Below are positions 8,670-17,528 of a stretch of DNA of 64,000 nt, one piece after another. Made by a program: the position numbers and the translations under genes. The stretch comes from Gillisella terrae. Lineage in GTDB: Bacteria > Pseudomonadota > Alphaproteobacteria > Rhizobiales > Rhizobiaceae. The first letter of the stretch is position 1; every line of letters starts with the position of its first letter. The notes beneath the pieces were generated by a model that worked only from the letters and a program-made list of their open reading frames with translations, made no database searches and was not told the origin of the DNA. The DNA lies in contig NZ_SSOA01000001.1 in NCBI RefSeq assembly GCF_004801395.1, positions 186,001 to 250,000 of the forward strand, read 5' to 3'.

Positions 8670-9974
8670 CTATTGCGGCTTGCTGGCCACGCCTGCCACA
8701 TAGGTTTCCACCACAACGCGGTCATCGCCGAGCGTTTGCATCAAAAACAGCTCTTCGATCAGCGTAGTCACGGCTTCCATTTTCAGCGCCATGGCTGGTG
8801 TGGCTGATGCATTGAGCACCACCAGATCGGCTTCAGTGCCGGGCTCTAAAGTTCCGATTTTATCAGCCAGTGACAGCGCCTCAGCGTTGCCAAGCGTCAT
8901 ATGGTAATAGCTTTCCAGCGGGTTCAGCCGTTCGCCCAGCAATTGCTGAATCTTATAGGCTTCGTCCATGGTTTTGAACATGGAATAGCTGGTGCCGCCG
9001 CCGATATCTGTGGCAACGGCCACACGCACGGGCTTTTTGCGCCGTTGAATGGCTTTCAGCGGAAACAGGCCAGAGCCAAGGAAGAGATTGGACGTGGGGC
9101 AATGTACGGCAACCGAGCCGGAGTCTGATAGCGCATCCGCCTCGCGATCGGACAGATGGATGGCGTGGCCAAACAGGGTCTTTTTGCCCAAAAGGCCATA
9201 GCGGGCGTAGATATCCGTATAGTCGATGGCGTCCGGATATAGGCTGGCTGTAAACTCGATTTCCTCACGGTTTTCAGAGAGATGGGTCTGAATATGCAGA
9301 TCGGGAAATTCATAGGCCAGCGCCTGTGTGCGCTCCATCTGCTCGGGCGTGGAGGTGATGGCAAAGCGCGGGGTGATGGCCACCATGTTGCGGCCACGGC
9401 CGTGCCAGCTTTCAATCAGCTCACGCGTTTCATCATAGCCGCTTTGCGGCGTATCCAGCAGGCCTTGCGGGGCATTGCGGTCCATCATCACCTTGCCGGC
9501 AATCATGCGGGTGCCGCGTCGCGCACTCTCGGCAAAAAAAGCATCCGCTGAGGTTTTGTGCACCGAGCAATAGGCCACCGCTGTTGTGGTGCCCTGGCGC
9601 AAAAACTGATCAAAGAAATGGGTGGCAATGCGCTGGGCGTGGGCCGTTTCCACAAAGCGGCATTCCTCAGGGAATGTATAGGTGTTGAGCCATTCCAGCA
9701 GGTTGGCGGCATAGGAGCCAATCACCTGCATTTGCGGAAAATGCACGTGGCAATCAATAAAGCCGGGCATGATCAGATGGGGGCGATGATCGATTTCCGA
9801 TGCCGTCTCGGATGCTTGCGCCTTGACCTGATCGTAAGCGCCGGAGGCAATAATCAGCCCGTCGGCCACCAGCACGGCACCATCACTCTCATAGAGATAG
9901 CTGTCGGTATCTGCGATGTGCTGGGGTGCTGCCTTGAAGGAGAGCAGACGGCCACGGATCAGAAGTTCACTCAT
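8670..9974 (-). CDS. guaD: Guanine deaminase
   Basis: Amidohydrolase deaminating guanine to xanthine, 434 aa, cytoplasmic zinc enzyme. Shows the family pattern: metal-binding HVHFPQ (about 75), IGSYAANLLEWLNTYTFPEE, the HTHLSEN-type motif (TQHLSEN reads IQTHLSENREE, about 210), the HCPTSNLFLGSGLF motif (about 310) and ATDIGGGTSYSM with the catalytic Asp. Its ATG overlaps the stop codon of puuD (TAATG), so the two genes are cotranscribed and probably coupled. Together with xdhABC it feeds guanine into urate. Confidence 0.95.
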   Translation of the reverse strand: MSELLIRGRLLSFKAAPQHIADTDSYLYESDGAVLVADGLIIASGAYDQVKAQASETASEIDHRPHLIMPGFIDCHVHFPQMQVIGSYAANLLEWLNTYTFPEECRFVETAHAQRIATHFFDQFLRQGTTTAVAYCSVHKTSADAFFAESARRGTRMIAGKVMMDRNAPQGLLDTPQSGYDETRELIESWHGRGRNMVAITPRFAITSTPEQMERTQALAYEFPDLHIQTHLSENREEIEFTASLYPDAIDYTDIYARYGLLGKKTLFGHAIHLSDREADALSDSGSVAVHCPTSNLFLGSGLFPLKAIQRRKKPVRVAVATDIGGGTSYSMFKTMDEAYKIQQLLGERLNPLESYYHMTLGNAEALSLADKIGTLEPGTEADLVVLNASATPAMALKMEAVTTLIEELFLMQTLGDDRVVVETYVAGVASKPQ

Positions 9975-11206
9975 TACTCTGTTTTGCCTTTCACAGCGCT
10001 TTCATACCAGGCCACCAGCATGGCCCGCTCTTGCGGGGTAACGCTGGTGACGTTTCCCGGCGGCATAGCGTGGCTGCGGCCTGCCTGCAAATAAATCTCG
10101 CGTGCGTGGGCCGCAATCTCGTTATCGGTCTCGAATTTCACGTTTTTGGGCGCAAATGTCAGCCCGTCCCACGATGGCTCCTGCGCATGGCACATGGAAC
10201 ATCGGGCTTCAACAATGTCGCGGGCTTTGGTGAAATGAGCATCTGCCAGAAACTGCGTTTGCATGGGCGACAGGCTTGCATGTTCGCCAGCCCCCAGTTT
10301 TGGCTGGGTTGAGAGCCACATGATGATGATGAAAATCACCGTGGTGATCATCCATGTCCAGATGGGCTTGCCCTTGCGCGCATGGCCGGTGTTGAACCAA
10401 TGGCGGATGGTGACACCCATGAGAAACACCAGCGCTGCAATAATCCAGTTATAGGCCGTGGCAAAGGCCAGCGGATAGTGGTTGGACAGCATGAAGAACA
10501 CGACGGGCAGCGTCAGATAATTGTTATGCAACGAGCGCTGCTTGGCGATCACGCCATATTTTGGGTCTGGCTTGCGTCCGGCAATCAGGTCTGCGACCAC
10601 CACGCGCTGATTGGGCATGATGATAAAAAACACATTCGCCGTCATGATGGTGGCGGTAAACGCACCCAGATGCAGGAAAGCTGCACGGCCGGTAAACACC
10701 TGCGTATAGCCCCAGGCCATGATCACCAGCAGAATATAGAGCAGGATCATCAAGCCCCATGTGCTTTTGCCAATGGGCGATTTGCACAGCAGATCATAAC
10801 AGATCCAGCCAATGGCCAGCGAGCCGGCAGACAGGGCAATGGCCTGAACATGGCTGAGGTCCAGCAGGCTGCGATCAATCAAAAACAGGTCTGCCCCGCC
10901 ATAATAAACCACGCAGAGCATGGCAAAGCCCGAGAGCCATGTGGCGTAGCTCTCCCATTTGAACCACGTTAAATGCTTGGGCATGGAGGCGGGCGCGACC
11001 AGATATTTCTGGATGTGGTAAAAACCACCGCCATGCACCTGCCATTCCTCACCATAGACACCTTCGGGCATGCCGGGACGTTTGGTGAGGCCAAGGTCCA
11101 GCGCGATAAAATAGAAGGAAGAGCCGATCCAGGCGATGGCGGTGACCACATGCAGCCAGCGCACAGCAAAGGTCAGCCATTCCCAGGCAATGGCGTATTC
11201 ATACAT
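9974..11206 (-). CDS. puuD: Membrane urate oxidase with C-terminal cytochrome c
   Basis: Urate hydroxylase of the PuuD type, which oxidises urate to 5-hydroxyisourate at the inner membrane and passes electrons to a haem c. 410 aa from ATG 11206 (MYEYAIAWEW); upstream in-frame starts would add residues not found in the family. The first 300 residues contain eight or so membrane helices with RWLHVVTAIAWIGSSFYF, GGGFYHIQKY and YPLAFATAYNWI. The C-terminal 90 residues carry a haem c motif CSMCH (about 345) and a candidate axial Met in SHAMPPGNVT. This form does not need molecular oxygen to bind directly at the flavin-free uricase site, unlike soluble uricase. Stop overlaps guaD. Confidence 0.95.
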   Translation of the reverse strand: MYEYAIAWEWLTFAVRWLHVVTAIAWIGSSFYFIALDLGLTKRPGMPEGVYGEEWQVHGGGFYHIQKYLVAPASMPKHLTWFKWESYATWLSGFAMLCVVYYGGADLFLIDRSLLDLSHVQAIALSAGSLAIGWICYDLLCKSPIGKSTWGLMILLYILLVIMAWGYTQVFTGRAAFLHLGAFTATIMTANVFFIIMPNQRVVVADLIAGRKPDPKYGVIAKQRSLHNNYLTLPVVFFMLSNHYPLAFATAYNWIIAALVFLMGVTIRHWFNTGHARKGKPIWTWMITTVIFIIIMWLSTQPKLGAGEHASLSPMQTQFLADAHFTKARDIVEARCSMCHAQEPSWDGLTFAPKNVKFETDNEIAAHAREIYLQAGRSHAMPPGNVTSVTPQERAMLVAWYESAVKGKTE

Positions 11207-11310
11207 AAGGCACCCCGTTTTCTCTCCCGACTCGTAACTGTGCAAAATGTTAAGGTCTAAGGGAAGGGGCGAGGGCGGTGAATGTGTAAAAAATTGTGCA
11301 TGGCTTCAAT

Positions 11311-12216
11311 TTAGGCAGTGTCGGGGGTAAGGGGCGGCAGTGCCTCTGTCAGCCATTGGTGGAATGCTTTGATTTTAGGGCTATTGCGTTTGTGCGGCGG
11401 GTAAACCAGCCAGTAGATATTCTGGTCGCGATAGGAGAGGTCGAAAGGCTGGATAAGTCTGCCAGCCGTAAGATCATCTTCCACATAAAACCGACTGAGC
11501 ATGGCGGCTCCGTGACCGGCAATGGCAGCACCCGCTTCGAGGTCGAGTACGCCAAATGCCGTGAACTTGATTGCCTTTTTGTCTGGCGAAGGAATGCCTG
11601 CGGCCTGAAACCAATCCGCCCACCAGCATTCGCCTGTGCTGATCCACGGCAATTTAAGAAGATCTTCCGGCTTATTTACGCCGCCAATGCTTGCCGCCAG
11701 TGCTGGGCTCACCATCGGCGTGTAATCAAGCTCCAGAATCGGATGGCAAATCATGCCGGGTAAGGGGCTTTTGTCAATGTGAATGATGACATCCGCATTT
11801 TCGCGATTGGGATCATTTTTACCGTCAGACCGCAGCAGTCGCACGGCGATATTGGGATGTTGAAGCTGAAATTTGCCCAGATGCCGCGCCAGCCATTGTG
11901 ACGCAAAGGTGGGCGTGGAGTGAATTTCCAGCACTTCATCTGCGGCTTGGCGAGCCAGAGCAACAGCTTCGCGCAACAGTTCAAACCCTTCGCGTGTCTT
12001 CGGCAATAACCGTTCACCTGTTCCGGTTAAGGTAATCTGCCGGGTTTGTCGCAAAAACAGCGCCTCGCCAATATTATCTTCCAAAATCTTGATCTGATAG
12101 CTCACTGCCGTTTGCGTCATGCCAAGCTCATCCCCGGCACGGGTAAAACTGTTGTGGCGGGCCACCGCTTCAAACACACGGAGCGCATTGACCGGAAACT
12201 GCTTCGACATTTTCAT
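11311..12216 (-). CDS. LysR-family regulator next to purine-catabolism genes
   Basis: LysR-type transcriptional regulator of the GcvA/AmpR-like branch, 301 aa from ATG 12216, with AAGAGAG nine bases upstream. N-terminal winged helix-turn-helix (LRVFEAVARHNSFTRAGDELGMTQTAVSYQIKILE) followed by a periplasmic-binding-like effector domain (about 95-295). It lies between xdhC and puuD, in the same direction as both, and about 100 bp upstream of puuD. Control of the xdh and puuD-guaD genes is a reasonable inference; no operator could be confirmed. Confidence 0.9.
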   Translation of the reverse strand: MKMSKQFPVNALRVFEAVARHNSFTRAGDELGMTQTAVSYQIKILEDNIGEALFLRQTRQITLTGTGERLLPKTREGFELLREAVALARQAADEVLEIHSTPTFASQWLARHLGKFQLQHPNIAVRLLRSDGKNDPNRENADVIIHIDKSPLPGMICHPILELDYTPMVSPALAASIGGVNKPEDLLKLPWISTGECWWADWFQAAGIPSPDKKAIKFTAFGVLDLEAGAAIAGHGAAMLSRFYVEDDLTAGRLIQPFDLSYRDQNIYWLVYPPHKRNSPKIKAFHQWLTEALPPLTPDTA

Positions 12217-12426
12217 GGATAAGCTCTCTTTATGCGTTGTCATTGTAATTGAATTGGAACCGGCGCGCAATTCAATCCATAATGTTGCTCAAGAACAGCA
12301 AGGCTTGGTGTTTTAACGACGCTCCTTTTGGCTATTCATTCATTGAAATCATAAGAATAACGGATGCAATGGCGCATGCCTGCTGGCTGTGCGCGAGCCA
12401 TGCCGTTTGCACGCAGGGTACGGGTC

Positions 12427-12597
12427 ATGGAAAAGGGATTGAGGTTTTTACAATGGATTTTTCGATGGATGAATCGGCCGAATGGATGGCGCACGGATAT
12501 GTCTGAGGGGTTGCGTCGTGATCTTGGATTGCAGGATCAAGACAGTATCAACAACCGCATTGAGGCCTTCTGGGTCTGGTACATCCGCAAGAGATAA
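12427..12597 (+). CDS. Possible 56-aa small protein, basic and Trp-rich
   Basis: Small open frame on the strand opposite to its neighbours, starting MEKGLRFLQWIF, with AGGG eight bases before ATG 12427. Six Trp residues and a basic C-terminus (VWYIRKR). The middle part, MSEGLRRDLGL, faintly recalls the DUF1127 pattern (LRDIGL) seen in small alphaproteobacterial proteins, but the match is too short to assign. The stop is three bases from the xdhC stop. Whether it is translated is unsure. Confidence 0.4.
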   Translation: MEKGLRFLQWIFRWMNRPNGWRTDMSEGLRRDLGLQDQDSINNRIEAFWVWYIRKR

Positions 12598-12599
12598 GC

Positions 12600-13397
12600 T
12601 TATCGTTGCAACAATTCCGCTGCCACCAGAGCCGCAATCACGGCTGGCCGTTTGTCTTTGCGTTCACTTTTGCCAATCGGCAGGATCAGGCGGTTAAGGC
12701 AGGCGGGATCAGTCCCCTCGCGGGCCAGCCAATGGGCAAAAGTGGCGCGTTTGCTGCTCGATCCAATCATGCCAATGTAAGAAAGATCGTCTCGCAAAAG
12801 CGCTTCGCGGGCAATGAGAAAATCCAGCGCGTGGTCGTGGGTGACGATGACGCAAGCGCCGCCGGGGGGAATCGCCGACACCTGCGTTTCCGGCATGGCG
12901 CTTCGGTGAAAAATTATGCCGGGGGCAATGTCGCCATCGATGTGCTCACGGGTATCAATCAGGGTAACGCGAAACGGCAGTGGGGCGAGGGCGACGGCCA
13001 GCGCCAGACCCACATGGCCTGCGCCGAAAATAAAAACGGGTGGGAGGCTGTCATAGGCTGCGGCCTGTTGTTGCAGAAAGATTGCACGTCTCTCAAGCGT
13101 GAGACGGCTTAAGCGCAGCCCCACACGCCCGCCGCAGCATTGGCCGATCTCCGGGCCAAGTGGCACATCCATCTCGGCGTCATCATCGCCATTCATCAGC
13201 ATGGAACGGGCTTTGTCTATGGCCAGATATTCCAGCTGGCCGCCGCCAATCGTGCCGGTCGTGGCGTGAGCGGCGACAATCATAAAGGCCCCCGCCTCGC
13301 GCGGGGTCGAGCCTTTGGCCTCCGATACCGTTACCAGCACGGCATCGGGGTGATTGGCCAGAAAATCGCTGCTCAGGCGTGGCTGGCTCGTCATCAC
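12600..13397 (-). CDS. xdhC: Xanthine dehydrogenase accessory protein XdhC
   Basis: XdhC binds molybdenum cofactor, helps its sulfuration and insertion into xanthine dehydrogenase, and is not a subunit of the final enzyme. 265 aa: N-terminal XdhC/CoxI domain (AVLVTVSEAKGSTPREAGAFM, GTIGGGQLEYLAI, LGPEIGQCCGGRV with the Cys pair) and a C-terminal Rossmann-like domain (VFIFGAGHVGLALAVAL, VIVTHDHALDF, YIGMIGSSSKR). The start overlaps the end of xdhB by four bases. Confidence 0.95.
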   Translation of the reverse strand: MMTSQPRLSSDFLANHPDAVLVTVSEAKGSTPREAGAFMIVAAHATTGTIGGGQLEYLAIDKARSMLMNGDDDAEMDVPLGPEIGQCCGGRVGLRLSRLTLERRAIFLQQQAAAYDSLPPVFIFGAGHVGLALAVALAPLPFRVTLIDTREHIDGDIAPGIIFHRSAMPETQVSAIPPGGACVIVTHDHALDFLIAREALLRDDLSYIGMIGSSSKRATFAHWLAREGTDPACLNRLILPIGKSERKDKRPAVIAALVAAELLQR

Positions 13398-15730
13398 AGC
13401 CTCTTCAGCCGCTCCACGGCCATCAGCACCCGCTCAGGGGTCGCGGGCGCATCCAGCCGCGGGCAGTGGCGATAATCAGCCACCGATGCCACGGCCATGG
13501 ACAGCGCTTCCAGTGCTGAGATCGCCAGCATGAACGGCGGCTCGCCCACGGCTTTGGATCGGCCAATGGTCAACTCGGCGTTTTCAGCCCAATCGGCCAG
13601 TTTGACGTTGAAGATTTTCGGGCGGTCAGAAGCCAGCGGGATTTTGTAGGTCGAGGGCGCATGGGTACGCAGGCGGCCCTTGCCATCCCACCACAGTTCT
13701 TCCGTGGTCAGCCAGCCCATGCCCTGCACAAACCCGCCTTCGATCTGCCCAATATCAATGGCCGGATTGAGGGATTTGCCAACATCGTGGAGAATATCAG
13801 TGCGATCCATCAGATATTCGCCGGTCAGCGTATCAATCGACGCTTCCGTGCAGGCTGCACCATAGGCGTAATAATAAAACGGTGTGCCGCGTCCGGTTTC
13901 ACGATTCCAGTGGATTTTCGGCGTCTTGTAGAAGCCAGCGGCTGAGAGCTGCACGCGGGCAAAATAGGCCTGTTTGATAAAGTCCGGGAAGGGGATTTCC
14001 TGTGCGCCAACCATCACCCGGTTGGGCAAAAAGCGCACGTCGGAGGCGTCCACGCCCCATTTTTCAGCGGCAAAGGCCACCAACCGTTCCTTGATCTGGC
14101 GGGCGGCATCATAGGCGGCCATGCCGTTCAGGTCGGTGCCGGAAGATGCGGCGGTGGCAGAGGTGTTGGGCACTTTGCCGGTGGTGGTGGCGGTGATTTT
14201 TACCACATCAATATCCACCTGAAAGGCGTCGGCCACCACCTGCGCCACTTTGGTGTAAAGGCCCTGACCCATTTCCGTGCCACCATGATTGAGGTGGATG
14301 GAGCCGTCCTGATAGATATGCACCAGCGCCCCGGCCTGATTAAAGGCGGTCATGGTGAAGGAAATGCCGAATTTGACCGGGGTGAGGGCAATGCCCTTTT
14401 TGATCACGGGACTTGCCTTGTTGAAATCAACAATCGCCTTGCGCCGCGCCTGATAATCGCATGAGCTTTCCAGCTCACTCACCACGCGGGCAATGATATT
14501 GTCCTCCACCGTCTGGTGATAGGGCGTCACGTCGCGGCCTGAGCCTGTCTCGCCATAGAAATTGGCCTTTCGCACCTCCAGCGGGTCTTTGCCAAGTGCA
14601 TAGGCGATTTCCTCAATCACCCGTTCTGCCCCCAACATGCCCTGTGGGCCACCAAAACCGCGATAGGCGGTGTTGGAAACGGTATGGGTTTTGAGTGGTT
14701 GTGAGGTCAGTTTCACATGCGGGTAGAAATAGCTGCTGTCGGCATGAAACAGGGCGCGGTCTGTGACCGGACCAGAGAGATCCGACGAATAGCCACAGCG
14801 GGCGGCAAAATTGGCCTCAACCGCATGGATGCGGCCATCGCTGTTGAAAGCGACGTCGAAATCCATCTTGAAATCATGGCGCTTGCCGGTGATCGCCATG
14901 TCTTCATCCCGGTCGGGGCGAAATTTCACCGCACGGTTCAGCTTTTTGGCCGCAACAGCGGCGAGTGCCGCAAATTGATTGCCTTGGGTTTCCTTGCCGC
15001 CAAAACCCCCGCCCATGCGCCTTGTGTTCACCGTGATGGCATGGGACGGAATGTTGAGCACATGGCCAACAATATGCTGGATTTCAGAGGGATGCTGGGT
15101 GGATGACCACACGGTCACATCATCATCCTCACCCGGAATGGCCATGGCAATCTGGCTTTCCAGATAGAAATGCTCCTGTCCGCCAATGCGCATGGTGGAT
15201 TGAAGGCGATGCTCGGCCTTATCCAGCTCACTTTCGGGCGTACCGCGCTTCAGCACCATGCCGGGGGTCACCAGCGGTGCACCATTTTCCAGCGCGCCAT
15301 CAATATCGGTCCAAAACGGCAGGTCGCGGTATTCCACCTTGGCAAGCCGCGCTGCCTTGCGGGCCGCATCGCGGGTCTCGGCAATGACGGCAAAGATGAT
15401 CTGGCCGTGGAATTCCACTTTGGTGGTGGCAATCAGCGGCTCGTCATGGCGTCCGCCGGAGGACACATCATTGGTGCCGGGAATGTCATCGGCAGTAAGT
15501 ACCGCCACCACGCCGGGGTAGGCTTTGACTTGCGCAAGATCGAGAGAGACAATCTCGGCATGGGCGCGGTCCGCTAGTCCGAGACCGCCATGCAGCAGCC
15601 CTGCTGGTTCTGGAATATCGTCAATATAGTCTGCGCTGCCCGCCACATGCTTGTGGGCGGAATCATGGCGCAAGGATTGGTGCATAGGGCCTTTGATGGC
15701 GGCGGATTTTTCGAATGTTGCCTTATCCAT
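13394..15730 (-). CDS. xdhB: Xanthine dehydrogenase molybdopterin subunit
   Basis: Large molybdenum subunit of xanthine dehydrogenase, 778 aa, oxidising hypoxanthine and xanthine to urate. Visible: the N-terminal a/b-hammerhead domain (VVAVLTADDIPGTNDV), RRMGGGFGGKETQ, RPDRDEDMAITGKRH, AYRGFGGPQGM with the substrate-site Arg, GGTEMGQGLYTKV, and near the end KAVGEPPFMLAIS with the catalytic Glu. ATG 15730 has CAGGAG upstream. The gene is parted from xdhA by a 282-bp gap filled by an inverted pair of repeats, unusual for this operon. Confidence 0.97.
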   Translation of the reverse strand: MDKATFEKSAAIKGPMHQSLRHDSAHKHVAGSADYIDDIPEPAGLLHGGLGLADRAHAEIVSLDLAQVKAYPGVVAVLTADDIPGTNDVSSGGRHDEPLIATTKVEFHGQIIFAVIAETRDAARKAARLAKVEYRDLPFWTDIDGALENGAPLVTPGMVLKRGTPESELDKAEHRLQSTMRIGGQEHFYLESQIAMAIPGEDDDVTVWSSTQHPSEIQHIVGHVLNIPSHAITVNTRRMGGGFGGKETQGNQFAALAAVAAKKLNRAVKFRPDRDEDMAITGKRHDFKMDFDVAFNSDGRIHAVEANFAARCGYSSDLSGPVTDRALFHADSSYFYPHVKLTSQPLKTHTVSNTAYRGFGGPQGMLGAERVIEEIAYALGKDPLEVRKANFYGETGSGRDVTPYHQTVEDNIIARVVSELESSCDYQARRKAIVDFNKASPVIKKGIALTPVKFGISFTMTAFNQAGALVHIYQDGSIHLNHGGTEMGQGLYTKVAQVVADAFQVDIDVVKITATTTGKVPNTSATAASSGTDLNGMAAYDAARQIKERLVAFAAEKWGVDASDVRFLPNRVMVGAQEIPFPDFIKQAYFARVQLSAAGFYKTPKIHWNRETGRGTPFYYYAYGAACTEASIDTLTGEYLMDRTDILHDVGKSLNPAIDIGQIEGGFVQGMGWLTTEELWWDGKGRLRTHAPSTYKIPLASDRPKIFNVKLADWAENAELTIGRSKAVGEPPFMLAISALEALSMAVASVADYRHCPRLDAPATPERVLMAVERLKRL

Positions 15731-15784
15731 GGGCTAGGCTCCTGTTTTGGTCCTCATGATAAAGCACACACATTTGTGTGTGTC

Positions 15785-15832
15785 GTTCACCCCCCTCTGT
15801 CCTGCCGGACATCTCCCCCACAAGGGGGGAGA
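15785..15832 (+). repeat. Family-3 repeat, left copy
   Basis: GTTCACCCCCCTCTG, then a hairpin with CATCTCCCCC and GGGGGGAGAT arms around an ACAA loop. An inverted copy lies at 15926-15974. This C-rich element resembles repeats common in Rhizobiales intergenic regions. Confidence 0.8.
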
Positions 15833-15925
15833 TCGATCTTTTGTTGGCTGCTCGCTTCACATCACCCCTCCAAAGTGTCGCAAATTGTGACCTTATTTGA
15901 AGGCATGGGACGCTTCGTCTATCCA

Positions 15926-15974
15926 ATCTCCCTCCTTGTGGGGGAGATGGCTGGCAAGCCAGAGGGGGGTGAAC
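15926..15974 (-). repeat. Family-3 repeat, right copy (inverted)
   Basis: Reverse complement of the element at 15785-15832 with a few differences (CTGGCTTGCCAG in place of CTGTCCTGCCGG). The two copies could pair with each other over more than 40 bp in the xdhA-xdhB transcript. Confidence 0.8.
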
Positions 15975-16012
15975 CGCAAATGAAAACGATAATGTCGTAT
16001 CCTGTGCGCTCA

Positions 16013-17479
16013 TCACACCACCTCCATCGCAAACCGCTGCAATTCCTGGCCGTTGCCCGATGTTTCCAGAAAGAAACGGGTTGCCAGGTTCTTGGCCGTC
16101 AATTGCCGATAGTCTGCTGTTGCCCGCCAATCGGAGAGTGGCTGATAATCCACGTCAAAGGCATCTCGTGCCGCCTGAATTGTTGCCTCATTCCATGGCT
16201 TACCCATCAGTGCCGCTTCCACCGCATGGGCGCGCTTTGGGGTGCCTGCCATGCCACCAAAGGCAATGCGTAGCGTCGAGACTTTGCCTTCATCGGTTTC
16301 CAGATAAAACGCGCCGCACAGCGCCGAAATATCCTCATCGCGACGCTTGGAGATTTTGTAGACGGCAAAATGGCTGGCAGGTTTGGGCCGCGGTACAAAA
16401 ATGCGCTCGACGAATTCATCGGGCTTTCTGTCCTGCTTGCCATAGTCAATGAAGAAATCTTCCAAGGGCAAGGTGCGGGTGCCAGCGGTGGAGCGCAGAG
16501 TAACCGTTGCGCCAAGCGCAATCAGTGCCGGTGGCGTGTCGCCAATCGGAGAGCCATTGGCAATATTGCCGCCGATCGTTCCCATATTGCGCACCTGCTG
16601 ACCGCCAATGCGCTCAATCAAGCGGCCAAAGGCAGGGATTTCGGACCGAAGACAGTCAAAGGCCGCAGCATAGCTGACACCCGCTCCAAGGGTGATGCCA
16701 GCATCGCCCATCGAAATGTCTTGCAATTCGCTCAGGTGGTTGATGAACACCACAGGGTCCAGAACCCGCATTTGCTTTGTCACCCACAGGCCCACGTCGG
16801 TTGCTCCCGCAACAATCGTGGCCTTGGGGTGGGCCGTCAGCGTGTTGGCCAGCGCCTCAACACTGTTTGGCACAATCAGGTTTCTACCATCGCCTTCCAG
16901 CACAATGGTATCAGTGCTGGTCATGCTTTGTAGCGTGGTAATGATGGTTTCGCGCTCGCGCGAAAGCGCGTCAAACACGGCAGAGGGGCGGATGCGCCCC
17001 ATTTGTTCAGCTGCTTTCACAATCGGCTCATAGCCGGTGCAGCGACAGAGATTGCCTTGCAGGGCACGCTCAATCTCGGCGCGGCTTGGGGCCTCATTGG
17101 TCAGCCACAAGCCATAGAGTGACATGACAAAGCCAGGGGTGCAAAAACCGCATTGCGAGCCATGGCAATCCACCATGGCCTGCTGCACGGGATGGAGGGT
17201 TCCATCCTTGGCGGCCAGATGCTCGACTGTCACCACATGGGTGGCATTGAGCGAGCCAACAAAGCGAATGCAGGCGTTGACCGCTTCATACATAAGCTGG
17301 CCTTTGATCAGCCGCCCCACCAGCACGGTGCAGGCGCCGCAATCACCTTCTGCACAACCTTCCTTGCTTCCGGTCAAACGGCGGTTCAGCCGCAAATAGT
17401 CCAGAAGCGTTGTTGTGGGGTCTATGCTGGACAGCGAGACCTCTTGATCATTGAGCAGAAAGCGAATGCGGTTTGTCAT
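16013..17479 (-). CDS. xdhA: Xanthine dehydrogenase FAD/iron-sulfur subunit
   Basis: Small subunit of xanthine dehydrogenase with the two [2Fe-2S] clusters and FAD, 488 aa. N-terminal ferredoxin-like domain with CAEGDCGACTVL and a later Cys, the helical domain with CGFCTPGFVMS and CRCTGYEPIV, then the FAD domain (about 190-360; VAGATDVGLWVTKQ, GTIGGNIANGSPIGDTPPAL) and the CO-dehydrogenase-flavoprotein C-terminal domain (about 375-480). ATG 17479 has GAAAGG upstream. It starts 49 bp after bdhA on the same strand. Confidence 0.97.
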   Translation of the reverse strand: MTNRIRFLLNDQEVSLSSIDPTTTLLDYLRLNRRLTGSKEGCAEGDCGACTVLVGRLIKGQLMYEAVNACIRFVGSLNATHVVTVEHLAAKDGTLHPVQQAMVDCHGSQCGFCTPGFVMSLYGLWLTNEAPSRAEIERALQGNLCRCTGYEPIVKAAEQMGRIRPSAVFDALSRERETIITTLQSMTSTDTIVLEGDGRNLIVPNSVEALANTLTAHPKATIVAGATDVGLWVTKQMRVLDPVVFINHLSELQDISMGDAGITLGAGVSYAAAFDCLRSEIPAFGRLIERIGGQQVRNMGTIGGNIANGSPIGDTPPALIALGATVTLRSTAGTRTLPLEDFFIDYGKQDRKPDEFVERIFVPRPKPASHFAVYKISKRRDEDISALCGAFYLETDEGKVSTLRIAFGGMAGTPKRAHAVEAALMGKPWNEATIQAARDAFDVDYQPLSDWRATADYRQLTAKNLATRFFLETSGNGQELQRFAMEVV

Positions 17480-17528
17480 GGGTGCCTTTCAGAAGCGATA
17501 TGCAACTGACAAGACTATTACGACAGTA

